This document shows, piece by piece, positions 53,487 to 61,502 of a stretch of DNA of 64,000 nt (its first letter is position 1; each line of letters begins with the position of its first letter). This DNA comes from JBLMZI01 sp050258755 (lineage in GTDB: Bacteria; Bacillota; Syntrophomonadia; Syntrophomonadales; DTU052): assembly GCA_050258755.1 (NCBI GenBank), contig JBLMZI010000006.1, positions 372,001 through 436,000 of the forward strand, read 5' to 3'. A model generated the notes under the pieces. That model was not told the DNA's origin. It made no database searches and was given only the letters and a program-made list of their open reading frames with translations. The translations under genes were made by a program, and so were the position numbers.

Positions 53487-55202
53487 TTAAGCTTTTGCTG
53501 CCGCGGCATCCAGCAGCCAGCCCGATTCATGGGGGCATTCACTCAGGATGCCGTTTTCAAGCCGTAAGACCCGTGAACAAATCCGCAAGGCTGACGGCCG
53601 GTGGGTAATAATCAGACAGGTGCGCCGATGTCCAAGGGATTGAATAGCGTTCAGCACCTGCAGTTCTGTTTCCCCATCCAGCGCAGAAGTTGCCTCGTCC
53701 AGGATCATTATCGGTGCTTTTTTTAGGAATGCGCGCGCAATCGCGATTCGCTGCGCCTGCCCCTCCGAAATGCCCAGACCACCTTCACCAATGACGGTTT
53801 CGATACCGTGCGGAAGCTCCTTAATGAATGCCCAGGCCCCGGCGGCCGCCAGGGCCTGTTCGATTTCAGCGAAGGAGGCCTCCGGATTGCCGCGGCGAAG
53901 GTTTTCCGCTATCGTTCCGCTGAACAGGGTGTTGCCCTGCGGGACATAGGTCACCCAGGCCCGGGTGGCGGCAGACACATCATAAGCCCCGATTCCATCA
54001 AAGAATTGAACCTGTCCTTCTTCGGGCCGGACCAGGGACAGCAGCAGGCGGATCAAGGTGGTTTTCCCCTCGCCGGACGAACCGACCAGCGCGACCACCT
54101 CGCCGGGGTTGATTTGGAGATTGATCCGGTTCAAAACCGGCTGGCCGGTTGGATAGGTGAAACTGACCTGCCGTGCCCGGATACCGAGCCGCTTTACCTT
54201 TGGAAGCAGGCCGGCGGTTCTTTCCTTGTCCAGGGCTTCCAATTCCATGAGCCTGGCCGCCGATCCGAGGGATGCGATCAACTGTGGATATGTCTTTGAC
54301 AGCCCGACAAACGGAACCTGTACCTGTTGGATCAGCTGCAGAAACGCAGTCATGGTTCCAAAGCTGATCGCCTTTTGGGATAAGCGATAAGCGCCCCAGG
54401 AAAAAGCGATGAGATAACCTGTCCAAAAACCAACGCCCAGGCTGGTTCCGGCGGCAACATTCAATCGGTTGCGGCGGATAACCAGTCCCAACCGGTTTTT
54501 GTGCAGGGTTTGGAGCCGTTCCTGGCTGTAATCCTCAAGCTGAAAGGTCTTTACGATGAGCAGATGCTGCAGAGCCTCCTGGATATAGGCGCGATAACGG
54601 CTCTCTGATTCCTGGACTTCAATATGAATCGTTTTGAGCTTGCGCCCCCAAATCCGGCTGAAGAGAACCGTGACCGGGCCGAGCACAAAAGCCAGCACGG
54701 CCAGTTTCGGCTCGTAATGAAGCAGCGTGAAAAACGCGGCCAGAAACTGAACCCCTAGTGAAACAATACCCGGCACCACATTGACCATGACCCCGGTAAC
54801 CGTGCCGACGTCGCTGGTCAACCGGGTAACCAGGTCACCGCTGTGATAACCGGAAAGCAGCAGCCATTCGGCACCGGTCAGTTTGCGAAAGATCCGCTGC
54901 CGAATCGTGTTGGACATCGATTCCGAAACCCGGATCGCCAGCAGCGAGGCACCGAGGTTGATCAGAATCGTACCCAGGACGATGCCGCCAAACATAGCAG
55001 CGGCTGCCGCCATGGCTTGGAGGTCTCCTTTTACCGCACTATCGATCATATGCTTGGAAGCAACCGCTACGACGACTGTGCCCAGCGAGCTAACGGCACC
55101 CATCAGAATAATCAGCAGCAGCACCGGCCAGTAATGATGGCAGTTTCGCAGAATCCACCGGCCGTTTTCCAGGTTTGTTTTCCATTCGATACTTGATTTC
55201 AT
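53487..55202 (-). CDS. ABC exporter (fused permease and ATPase), probable peptide exporter
   Basis: This 571-residue half-transporter has six membrane segments (about residues 20-300), then an ATPase domain with Walker A VALVGSSGEGKTTLIRLL (about 373-381), Q-loop YVPQGNTLFSG, signature ISEGQAQRIAIARA in place of LSGGQ, Walker B APIMILDEATSALD and the switch His in LIITHRPS. There is no N-terminal C39 peptidase domain, so any peptide cargo would be processed elsewhere, for example by the S26-type protease at 56657-57136. It is likely to export the modified peptides encoded at 58.2-58.9 kb; lipid-linked sugar export is an alternative. Confidence 0.85.
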   Translation of the reverse strand: MKSSIEWKTNLENGRWILRNCHHYWPVLLLIILMGAVSSLGTVVVAVASKHMIDSAVKGDLQAMAAAAAMFGGIVLGTILINLGASLLAIRVSESMSNTIRQRIFRKLTGAEWLLLSGYHSGDLVTRLTSDVGTVTGVMVNVVPGIVSLGVQFLAAFFTLLHYEPKLAVLAFVLGPVTVLFSRIWGRKLKTIHIEVQESESRYRAYIQEALQHLLIVKTFQLEDYSQERLQTLHKNRLGLVIRRNRLNVAAGTSLGVGFWTGYLIAFSWGAYRLSQKAISFGTMTAFLQLIQQVQVPFVGLSKTYPQLIASLGSAARLMELEALDKERTAGLLPKVKRLGIRARQVSFTYPTGQPVLNRINLQINPGEVVALVGSSGEGKTTLIRLLLSLVRPEEGQVQFFDGIGAYDVSAATRAWVTYVPQGNTLFSGTIAENLRRGNPEASFAEIEQALAAAGAWAFIKELPHGIETVIGEGGLGISEGQAQRIAIARAFLKKAPIMILDEATSALDGETELQVLNAIQSLGHRRTCLIITHRPSALRICSRVLRLENGILSECPHESGWLLDAAAAKA

Positions 55203-55397
55203 CGGATTTCTCCCAGGTTTTTAGACCCAACCCCGTCGAACCGGATCGCTATTTGTAATTTCTTCCATTCATGATAATAACTGTTGTTTTACCTGTCAAA
55301 CTTGTTTATGCTACTGAAAAGCCAATGCGGAATTATTTGGTTCGATTCCTCACTGATTTCGCAGAGTAAGGGTCATTATGAATTTGGAGGTGATAAT

Positions 55398-56633
55398 ATG
55401 CCGCGCCGGATTGCAGTGCTTCTGACGGCCTTGTTTTTGGGCTTGGCCGCAGCTGCTCTCATTCTGATATTTCCGGCTGGTGCAGCGGTCAAGGATGTTA
55501 CCAAAGCAGTCAGTTTGCTCGGCCGCCCTTTCACAACCCCTCCCTATGCTCGAAACGTCTGGGACATGCAGCTTTTTAACGGGAAAATCTATCTGGGACA
55601 CGGGGACTCGGTTTCCAATGCCGGCCCGATTCCAGTGGTCTTCTACGACCCGGAATCGAACAAGTTCGTTCGTGAATTTACCGTCGACGAGGAACAGATT
55701 CATCGATACCGCATCGTGGACGGCCAATTGGTGATCCCGGGGCATGACGCCCGAGAGTCATGGGATTACGGGAATTTTTACCGTCTGGAAAACAAGCGGT
55801 GGAAAAAGTATCGTACCCTCCCCGATGCTGTTCACGTTTTTGATCTGACTTCCTACAACGGGCGGCTGTACGCGGCAGTGACCAGTCAGGCACCGGGCCG
55901 CTCCGGCGTGGTGATGAGCTCTGGCGACAAGGGACTGACCTGGCGTCCTGAACTTCCCGCAAATCGGCCATTTTATACGATGGGCGACACCGCATACGGT
56001 CTTTTCGCCTGCGGCGGCAAGCTGTACGGTGAAGGCCTGCTCCTTAACGAGACCTATTACGGACAGCTCAAATATAATAATCTTCTGGTCATGACCGATG
56101 CCGGAGCCATGACCCAAAATGTCTCCGGCAGACAGCTCTTTCCGAAATCCAAGGACTACTGGTATCTGTTGTACCAGACCGCTGAATTCAATAACCGTCT
56201 GGTTTATCTCGGGGTTCGCGGCATACAAAACGGGATACAGTGGTCGCCGGAAGGCTTGTATTCCGCCGCTGGCCTTGGGAAACAGGTCCAAGCAATCTCC
56301 CTCGGGGACGGCGGCTGGCTCCCGTCCGATCTTCTGGTGCGCGGAAACCGGCTTTACGTTTTGGCCTACCGCAAGGATACCGGGGGGCAATATACCAATG
56401 CGGTCTTTCAGTCCTCGGACTCGCTTCATTACCGCGAACTGTTCCGCTTTACGGCGAGGACCTTCGCCCGTTCCTTTGAAATGCTGAACGGCGACTTCTA
56501 TTTTGGGCTGGGCTGTGAAGCCCGCCAGGTGGATGATGCAACTGGAGACATCTTGAAAGTCCCCGGCTCGGCCTATACTGAACCCGCAAAAACCGATAAG
56601 CAGCCCGCCCCGAACTCAAAGTCAAGGGTTTAA
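55398..56633 (+). CDS. Secreted beta-propeller-like protein of unknown function
   Basis: This 411-residue protein has an N-terminal signal-anchor (RRIAVLLTALFLGLAAAALI) and repeated short blades with patterns such as NGRLYAAVTSQAPGRSG, CGGKLYGEGLLLNE and RGNRLYVLAYRKDTGG, suggesting a six- or seven-bladed propeller on the outside of the cell. No enzyme motif is recognised. ATG 55398 has TTTGGAGGTG upstream. It is the only plus-strand gene between the leftward ABC exporter and the leftward peptide operon, so it may be a cell-surface partner of that system or simply an insertion. Confidence 0.6.
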   Translation: MPRRIAVLLTALFLGLAAAALILIFPAGAAVKDVTKAVSLLGRPFTTPPYARNVWDMQLFNGKIYLGHGDSVSNAGPIPVVFYDPESNKFVREFTVDEEQIHRYRIVDGQLVIPGHDARESWDYGNFYRLENKRWKKYRTLPDAVHVFDLTSYNGRLYAAVTSQAPGRSGVVMSSGDKGLTWRPELPANRPFYTMGDTAYGLFACGGKLYGEGLLLNETYYGQLKYNNLLVMTDAGAMTQNVSGRQLFPKSKDYWYLLYQTAEFNNRLVYLGVRGIQNGIQWSPEGLYSAAGLGKQVQAISLGDGGWLPSDLLVRGNRLYVLAYRKDTGGQYTNAVFQSSDSLHYRELFRFTARTFARSFEMLNGDFYFGLGCEARQVDDATGDILKVPGSAYTEPAKTDKQPAPNSKSRV

Positions 56634-56648
56634 GACCCTCCGGATATC

Positions 56649-56680
56649 AAAAAGCTTCAAGTCCAGGCTTGAAGCTTTTT
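56649..56680. terminator. Bidirectional terminator between propeller protein and peptidase genes
   Basis: A 13-bp perfect stem (56649-56661 with 56668-56680, loop TCCAGG) is framed by A5 and T5 runs and serves both convergent genes. The leftward peptide operon ends here; the hairpin overlaps the peptidase stop region. Confidence 0.85.
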
Positions 56681-57136
56681 GGTTTGCTGTTTGGTTTTCG
56701 CGTACACCTGAAGCAGACGTCCCCGAATCGGGAGCAGGATCAGCCAGCAGCCGGTCAAGATACGCCAGACCGGATTGGAAACCCGGATCTTTCGGTTCCG
56801 CCTCCAAACCGCCGGGATCACGGCAAATAGCTGATCCTGGTACAGCGGCCCTTCGATCCACTGCTGGGCGTCGCCGACCATATAAAAACAATCCCGCTGT
56901 TTCTGACATACCCGGTGCATAATATACTGGCCGCTGCGCCGCCGGATCATTACAATGTCGCCCCGGGCCACGTCCTTAAAATCACCGCGCTTCAATTCCA
57001 CACTGTCCAGTCCGTGCCGCAGAAACGGGTACATGCTCCCCCCGCTCACCGCAATGCGAACGCTTTTCCCCTGATCCAGAAGCGCCTCAATCACGGAAAA
57101 CAACTGTTCATTGTTTACTTTTATGCTGTGATACAC
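56657..57136 (-). CDS. S26/S24-type signal peptidase in the peptide locus
   Basis: This 159-residue peptidase has the nucleophile Ser in AVSGGSMYPFLRHG (about residue 34) and, in place of the Lys used by LepB, a His in QYIMHRVCQKQ (about residue 74), followed by YMVGDAQQWIEG with the Asp (about 89). Ser-His-Asp is the arrangement of SipW/Sec11-like enzymes. One likely membrane segment occurs near the C-terminus (VWRILTGCWLILLPI). The GTG start at 57136 has GGAGATG upstream and overlaps the kinase gene by 16 bp. It is a good candidate to cut leaders from the small peptides encoded in the same operon. Confidence 0.78.
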   Translation of the reverse strand: MYHSIKVNNEQLFSVIEALLDQGKSVRIAVSGGSMYPFLRHGLDSVELKRGDFKDVARGDIVMIRRRSGQYIMHRVCQKQRDCFYMVGDAQQWIEGPLYQDQLFAVIPAVWRRNRKIRVSNPVWRILTGCWLILLPIRGRLLQVYAKTKQQTKKLQAWT

Positions 57137-57993
57137 TGATGAACCATCTCCACCGCCTCGAAATCCGGCCGGCATTTCAGCAAATACACTGGAACAGCCG
57201 CAACAATCCGTTCAAGAATGCCACAGGCGAGGTCCAGCATGTCCTGATCGAAATAAGGCAGAAAGGCCCTCGGCATCAGCCGGAGAATCGCCTCCTGCGG
57301 TGAAAGGCGCCGGATTTGGTTCTCCGGGGCCTGTTCCAGAACCACAATCGCTGCCGCCGGTGCGCTGCCATTGCAGTGAATGTCCGACGATCCGGCCCAG
57401 GGGGTGCCATAAACCCAGGGAACCCCTTCTTTGATTCGGATGGCTGGCGTATCGTCATTCAACACCCGAACCTGGCTGCCATAAAGCTGCTGCCATAAAC
57501 GGACATGGGTTGATTTTCCGGTACCGGATGGGGCACTAAACAGAATGCCTTTTCCATTCCAATCGATGGTCGATGCATGGAGGACAATGCCGTCCCGGTG
57601 CAACAGGTGATAGCGAAACAGCACCCCGATAAGAATGTGCGTATACACCCCGGTTTGAAAGCTGTAGTTGACTTCGGGGCGTCGGTCTCCGTGGTTCAAA
57701 TAGCTGATTTTGCCTTGCTGCCAGCGGGTGTCGACATCCGCCAGGGTCAGCACCTGTCCGAAGTCCATTTCCGTGGTATAGAGATAATGTCCGCCAGATC
57801 TCAGGATCCAGTTGATCACCTGGGTCGACAGTACCTCCCCCTCCGGCTTCTCAATTCTGTCGCTTTGCCGCAGAACAATGTTCAGATCCGGGGGACCTGG
57901 CTCACTGGCTTGAAACAACCCGCAGCGATCAGTCATCAAACCGCTGTCGGTATCGATGTCAATCGTGACATCGGCAATACAATACTGCGCCAA
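57121..57993 (-). CDS. HprK-like kinase (RiPP tailoring kinase-like)
   Basis: This 290-residue P-loop kinase resembles the C-terminal domain of HPr kinase: Walker A FSAPSGTGKSTHVRLWQQ (about 153-170), the upstream LHASTIDWNGKG and the DD motif in VRVLNDDTPAI. It lacks the N-terminal HPr-kinase domain. Such proteins occur in lasso-peptide loci, where one type phosphorylates a peptide Ser, and as HprK-related proteins in polysaccharide loci. The TTG start at 57993 has AAGGAAG upstream. It lies downstream of the precursor peptides, separated by a large hairpin. The substrate is unproven; one of the peptides is the most natural candidate. Confidence 0.82.
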   Translation of the reverse strand: MAQYCIADVTIDIDTDSGLMTDRCGLFQASEPGPPDLNIVLRQSDRIEKPEGEVLSTQVINWILRSGGHYLYTTEMDFGQVLTLADVDTRWQQGKISYLNHGDRRPEVNYSFQTGVYTHILIGVLFRYHLLHRDGIVLHASTIDWNGKGILFSAPSGTGKSTHVRLWQQLYGSQVRVLNDDTPAIRIKEGVPWVYGTPWAGSSDIHCNGSAPAAAIVVLEQAPENQIRRLSPQEAILRLMPRAFLPYFDQDMLDLACGILERIVAAVPVYLLKCRPDFEAVEMVHQCITA

Positions 57994-58059
57994 AAGAATC
58001 TTCCTTACTTTACGGCTATGGTCGCCTTACTTTCCCCTTTTGCCGGGCCCGCGGAGAAT

Positions 58060-58136
58060 TCAGGGGCCAGTGCGGATCACCCGGTTTGCCGCTGCTTGGT
58101 TTGAATGCCGGTTCCCCAGGGTGATCCGGCCCCTGA
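58060..58136 (-). other. Large RNA hairpin between precursor peptide 1 and the kinase gene
   Basis: Left arm 58060-58082 pairs with right arm 58119-58136: nine pairs, a 5-nt bulge (58069-58073), then nine more pairs, closing a 36-nt loop that itself holds a smaller stem. There is no T run after it on the minus strand, so it is more likely an RNA-processing or stabilising element than a terminator. It may raise precursor mRNA over enzyme mRNA. Confidence 0.7.
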
Positions 58137-58181
58137 TTCCAACAAGCCGCTCCGTCCAGAACGGTGTGGTGTGATTTGGGC

Positions 58182-58325
58182 TTATACGCTCCCGTCCTGA
58201 CCAACCCAATACGGTTTGCCGTCGACCGTGCAGGCCCCAAGGACGCACTTCGCCGTTCCGCCGGCAAAGCCTTCAGACGCCGCCAGTCCGATGTATTGAA
58301 TATCCGGTTTCACATAACGTTTCAT
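58182..58325 (-). CDS. Putative RiPP precursor peptide 1 (47 residues)
   Basis: This small gene encodes a 47-residue peptide starting MKRYVKPDIQYIGLAASEGF and then AGGTAKCVLGAC, ending TVDGKPYWVGQDGSV. ATG 58325 has a GGAGGGTG ribosome site. The leader pattern (Lys, Tyr, Lys/Arg-Pro, hydrophobic positions then Leu, Glu, Phe-Ala) recurs in the two peptides upstream. The core has two Cys five apart (KCVLGAC) and a Trp/Tyr-containing tail. It lies 21 bp downstream of precursor 2 in the same orientation. The precursor role is inferred from the shared leader and the adjacent radical SAM/PqqD genes. Confidence 0.75.
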   Translation of the reverse strand: MKRYVKPDIQYIGLAASEGFAGGTAKCVLGACTVDGKPYWVGQDGSV

Positions 58326-58346
58326 AGTCACCCTCCGATTTCGTGA

Positions 58347-58526
58347 TTAACCCCCAAAAAATTGATTGTTTGAGATTCCCGGCGCCGTGGGCCATAAAGC
58401 CTCAATCATCGCGGCCATTTGTGCGTCATCACAACTTCCGGTATACGGACAGGGACTGCCTGCCGCAAAGCGTTCCTCACAAGTAAGCTCGACATGTTCG
58501 AAGACCGGTCTAACGTAACTTTTCAC
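58347..58526 (-). CDS. Putative RiPP precursor peptide 2 (59 residues)
   Basis: This 59-residue peptide starts with GTG 58526 (ribosome site GCGAGGTG) and reads MKSYVRPVFEHVELTCEERF, then AAGSPCPYTGSCDDAQ, and ends with a helical segment (MAAMIEALWPT) and a Gly-rich tail SNNQFFGG. The leader matches those of precursors 1 and 3 (Tyr, Arg-Pro, Val-Glu-Leu, Cys-Glu-Glu-Arg-Phe-Ala, Gly-Ser). Cys residues at about 16, 26 and 32 are candidate modification sites. The start is well supported by the ribosome site and by the leader alignment. Confidence 0.75.
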   Translation of the reverse strand: MKSYVRPVFEHVELTCEERFAAGSPCPYTGSCDDAQMAAMIEALWPTAPGISNNQFFGG

Positions 58527-58682
58527 TGTTTCACCTCGCTTTCCGTCCCGTTTTGAATGGTTCTATGTGAAGCACTAAGCTGCTTCCCAGTGGTTTGTGA
58601 CGTTTCAAAGCTCCTTTTTCGGACCGAAAAGCGGCGGGGCGGATGTCATCACGGCCCAATCAAGCCGTTTCCAGGAAGCCCT

Positions 58683-58856
58683 TTACTGTCTGCCTCCGAA
58701 CCCATATAACCAGTTCCACAGATCATCCAATCCGCCATCATGCCCGTGCTCGTGCTCGTGACAATGACATCCCGGACTGCCAATACAGGCGAAGTGTTCC
58801 TCCATCGTCAGCGCGATGACCCCCGTTTCAGGCTTGCTGTACTTTTTCCGTTTCAT
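58683..58856 (-). CDS. Putative RiPP precursor peptide 3 (57 residues), His/Cys-rich core
   Basis: This 57-residue peptide opens MKRKKYSKPETGVIALTMEE and continues HFACIGSPG, followed by CHCHEHEHGHDGG, then LDDLWNWLYGFGGRQ. The leader fits the pattern of the other two peptides. The core puts two Cys and five His with Glu and Asp in about 12 residues, followed by an aromatic tail, which suggests a metal-binding or thioether-modified product. The ATG at 58856 lies inside the 3' end of the radical SAM gene (29-bp overlap) with AGGAGA upstream, so it is probably translated together with its modifying enzyme. Confidence 0.8.
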   Translation of the reverse strand: MKRKKYSKPETGVIALTMEEHFACIGSPGCHCHEHEHGHDGGLDDLWNWLYGFGGRQ

Positions 58857-59973
58857 GATTCTCCATCTCTCCTTTGCCGATTTGTTGGTTGTATCGCAAG
58901 ACCGCCGCATCACATAAATAGGGCGCGGCTTTGTCCGGTCTTCCGGATTCGGTAAGTCTCCTGCCCGGGCAGGAATGGCAGTATGCGCTGTATTTGCACG
59001 CCAGGCATTCGCTGCAATTCGGAACCACCGCGCAGGCCGCTTTCAAGACATCCCAGGCTCTTTCAACTCCATCCTCAGCGAAGTCAACCCGGGGTTCACT
59101 CATCAGCCCGCATGGAATCAGCTTTCCGTTCCATGAAAACCAGGCGGCCGACCTGCCTGAAGCACAGCGAAACGGATGATCGTCATTGGGCCTCATATTG
59201 GCGGCAATCTCCTGAAGCGCCGAGGCATCAAAAGCATCCGAGAAATCCGAGCTGCCTTCGCCTGATTCCCGCAATTGGCGATTGCGGTCTTCAAGCAACT
59301 GTTCATAGTCAATCAGTTCCGCCGGGGAAAGGCGGTTCCCTTCGGGGTTGCTGTTCATGCCTTCCCGCCGCGGCGAGATGTAGTTCACCACCCCGATCGG
59401 AAGCCCGCGCACCTGCGCAAATTCGGACAGCGCATCGAAGTCCTGGCGGTTGCCCTGTACGACCGTGGTTTTGACTTCAGTCTTGATTCCAGCGTCGAGC
59501 AGCAGGTCGATCGCCCGAACGGTACGATCATAGCTGTCCGCAAAGCCGGTGACTCTGGCACAGGTTTCACGGGACGCGCCGTACAACGTGATGCTGACTT
59601 TCATCGGCGGAATTCGGCTGAGCCAATCAACGACAGCCGGGGTGATCAGGGTCCCGTTGGTGAAAATCTGCATGTACAGCCCCAAATTGCACAATTGCCG
59701 ATAAATCTCCGGAAAATCTTTGCGCAGGAAGACTTCTCCCCCGGTCAGGGTTACATAGAGCAAGCCCTGATCCCTCGCTTCTTCAGCCAACCGGATCCAT
59801 TGGTTCGCAGTCAGCTCATCCCGCATTGCGTCCCGGTCGTTTGCCGCCCGACAGACGTAACACATCCGGCACTGCAAATTGCAGCGGGCCGTTAATTCAA
59901 AGGTTCCGGTCACCAGGGTTCCTGTTGCGACCGCGCGCGCAATGATTTTTTGTTGTAATTCAGTCCATGACAT
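58828..59973 (-). CDS. SPASM-domain radical SAM peptide-modifying enzyme
   Basis: This 381-residue radical SAM enzyme has the CxxxCxxC motif in TARCNLQCRMCYVCRA (residues 31-38) and the SAM-binding LTGGEVFLRKDFPEIYRQL. The C-terminal SPASM region binds auxiliary 4Fe-4S clusters: FRCASGRSAAWFSWNGKLIP with its following Cys, then NCSECLACKYSAYCHSCPG and YLCDAA. Enzymes of this type install thioether, C-C or epimerised residues on RiPP precursors. It is encoded between PqqD and three small peptides and overlaps the first of them. The start among GTG 59982, ATG 59979 and ATG 59973 is uncertain. The substrates are inferred, not shown. Confidence 0.9.
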   Translation of the reverse strand: MSWTELQQKIIARAVATGTLVTGTFELTARCNLQCRMCYVCRAANDRDAMRDELTANQWIRLAEEARDQGLLYVTLTGGEVFLRKDFPEIYRQLCNLGLYMQIFTNGTLITPAVVDWLSRIPPMKVSITLYGASRETCARVTGFADSYDRTVRAIDLLLDAGIKTEVKTTVVQGNRQDFDALSEFAQVRGLPIGVVNYISPRREGMNSNPEGNRLSPAELIDYEQLLEDRNRQLRESGEGSSDFSDAFDASALQEIAANMRPNDDHPFRCASGRSAAWFSWNGKLIPCGLMSEPRVDFAEDGVERAWDVLKAACAVVPNCSECLACKYSAYCHSCPGRRLTESGRPDKAAPYLCDAAVLRYNQQIGKGEMENHETEKVQQA

Positions 59974-60018
59974 ATTCATCACTTCAATAACCCCGCAAAG
60001 CGTTACAGATTGTGCCGG

Positions 60019-60282
60019 CTAGACCAGCAATCCCTTGGCGTCGATGCACGCAAGGAAAGCTCTGGTGTCCTTGCGGGCTGTGTTTTCATCAACGTCATAT
60101 TCAGCGACCAGCGCACTCACCACTTCTTCCTCGGAAACTTCGTTCCGCAGCGTACGCCAGACAAACGCCGCCGTTTCGGTCAGGGTGATAATGCCGTTGA
60201 ACTCGACCACCTTTTCCGCCAGCGGAACCGCGACCCATTGTCCGGCAACCTCCCGCAGCATGAATCCGTCCTTGATCTTCAC
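60019..60282 (-). CDS. PqqD-type peptide-binding chaperone (RiPP recognition element)
   Basis: This 87-residue protein is a PqqD-like winged-helix: EVAGQWVAVPLAEKVVEFNG, then TLTETAAFVWRTL and a C-terminal half with EVVSALVAEYDVDENTARKD and AFLACIDAKGLL. Such domains bind leader peptides and present them to the radical SAM enzyme, and they mark RiPP pathways. GTG 60282 has AGGAGG upstream. It is 36 bp from the nucleotidyltransferase gene and about 45 bp upstream of the radical SAM gene. It is probably the leader-binding protein for all three peptides. Confidence 0.9.
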   Translation of the reverse strand: MKIKDGFMLREVAGQWVAVPLAEKVVEFNGIITLTETAAFVWRTLRNEVSEEEVVSALVAEYDVDENTARKDTRAFLACIDAKGLLV

Positions 60283-60318
60283 ACACTTAACCTCCTTATC
60301 TTTCTGTTTCCCGAATCT

Positions 60319-61473
60319 TTACCGGGCGGCCCCGAGCAATCCAAAAGAACGAACCAACCGCGCTTTGTTTCGGTAACCCCGGATATTGCGATTTGCGTTC
60401 CTTACCACAAAGCCCAAACGCGGACCGTACGCTTTAAACTGCGCCCGCAGCAAAACAAACCAGACCAGCCATGATAACATCGGATACCGGACCAGCGCCT
60501 GAAGATCGTTCACAACGATGCACCAGGCTTTCCAGTCTTCCGGGAGTTGCTGTACCGAATACACGTTCAGCAAGTCATCGACAAACCGCCTGTGAATCCG
60601 TTCCGGAACGCTGGCTAAAGAGGCGGGAACCGGTATGTGAAACAGTGAAGCGCAGGCACTGAGCACCAGGCCCGCAAAGCGATGAAAGCCCGTTGTCTTT
60701 AAGGTTTGGTCAATATAGCCCCAGTCCAGGCTGTTCCTTCGGCTTTGAATCAACAAGGCAATATCGAACAAATGCTTGAATTTAGCGCCAATCAGGACTG
60801 TATGGGAGGCAAAGTGGATAATCTGATTGATCAGTTCGTCCTCTGCCCCCATCGCACTGAACTGAAGTCCCTCGCTCTCGACCTCGACCCGGTGCCGCCA
60901 GATATGCTCATACCACTCGTCCAGTTCGCGGTGGCCGAGAAGACCGGGATGTACCAACGCCCTGTGCAGTTCAACAAAAATGCCGCCAGCCCTGGTATAC
61001 TCCAGATGCATGGGATGATGGTCTTCGTGGGCAGCCAATTGATAGCCCAGGTCTTCAAGCACCTGTTTGGCCCCAGGTATATCCTCAGACCGGACTAAAA
61101 TGTCGAGATCCGACATGGACCGATATTGCGGCATTTCATAGTAGCGTGCAATCGCAAGGCCCTTCAGAATGATCAGTGGAATTCCGATGCTGCGAAAAGC
61201 CTTTAGAATCTCGGCAATCGGCGGTCCGTTCAAAACCCGGTGCAGAAAGACCTGCATGACGTGTTTCTTCCATCGGGTCAAGGCCTGGGAATCCTGCAGA
61301 TTCTCGTCGGGCAGCTTTTCGACCGCCGGATAAAGCTGGCCGATCATTCCCTGCCCGGCGGCCGCCTGATACAAGTTGTCCCAGTTAAGAAAAGGCCTGT
61401 TTTTCGGTTGAAATGGCCGAGTTCCAAGGGATGCGCAGGCCAGTCCGACCAGGTTTTTCTGAAGTTCATTCAT
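60319..61473 (-). CDS. NTP_transf_5-type nucleotidyltransferase
   Basis: This 384-residue protein has the uncharacterised NTP_transf_5 pattern: IPLIILKGLAIARYYEMPQY, then RSMSDLDILVRSEDIPGAKQ, and later ELHRALVHPGLLGHRELDEW. The D-x-D in SDLDILV (about residues 121-127) is the expected metal site. Genes of this family occur with PqqD and HprK-like genes in some peptide and exopolysaccharide loci. A role in nucleotidylating the peptide or a sugar carrier is possible but unproven. ATG 61473 is preferred (AAAGGAA at 10 nt); ATG 61497 is possible. Confidence 0.78.
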   Translation of the reverse strand: MNELQKNLVGLACASLGTRPFQPKNRPFLNWDNLYQAAAGQGMIGQLYPAVEKLPDENLQDSQALTRWKKHVMQVFLHRVLNGPPIAEILKAFRSIGIPLIILKGLAIARYYEMPQYRSMSDLDILVRSEDIPGAKQVLEDLGYQLAAHEDHHPMHLEYTRAGGIFVELHRALVHPGLLGHRELDEWYEHIWRHRVEVESEGLQFSAMGAEDELINQIIHFASHTVLIGAKFKHLFDIALLIQSRRNSLDWGYIDQTLKTTGFHRFAGLVLSACASLFHIPVPASLASVPERIHRRFVDDLLNVYSVQQLPEDWKAWCIVVNDLQALVRYPMLSWLVWFVLLRAQFKAYGPRLGFVVRNANRNIRGYRNKARLVRSFGLLGAAR

Positions 61474-61502
61474 GACCGCGGTTTCCTTTGCTTTCATTCG
61501 GC

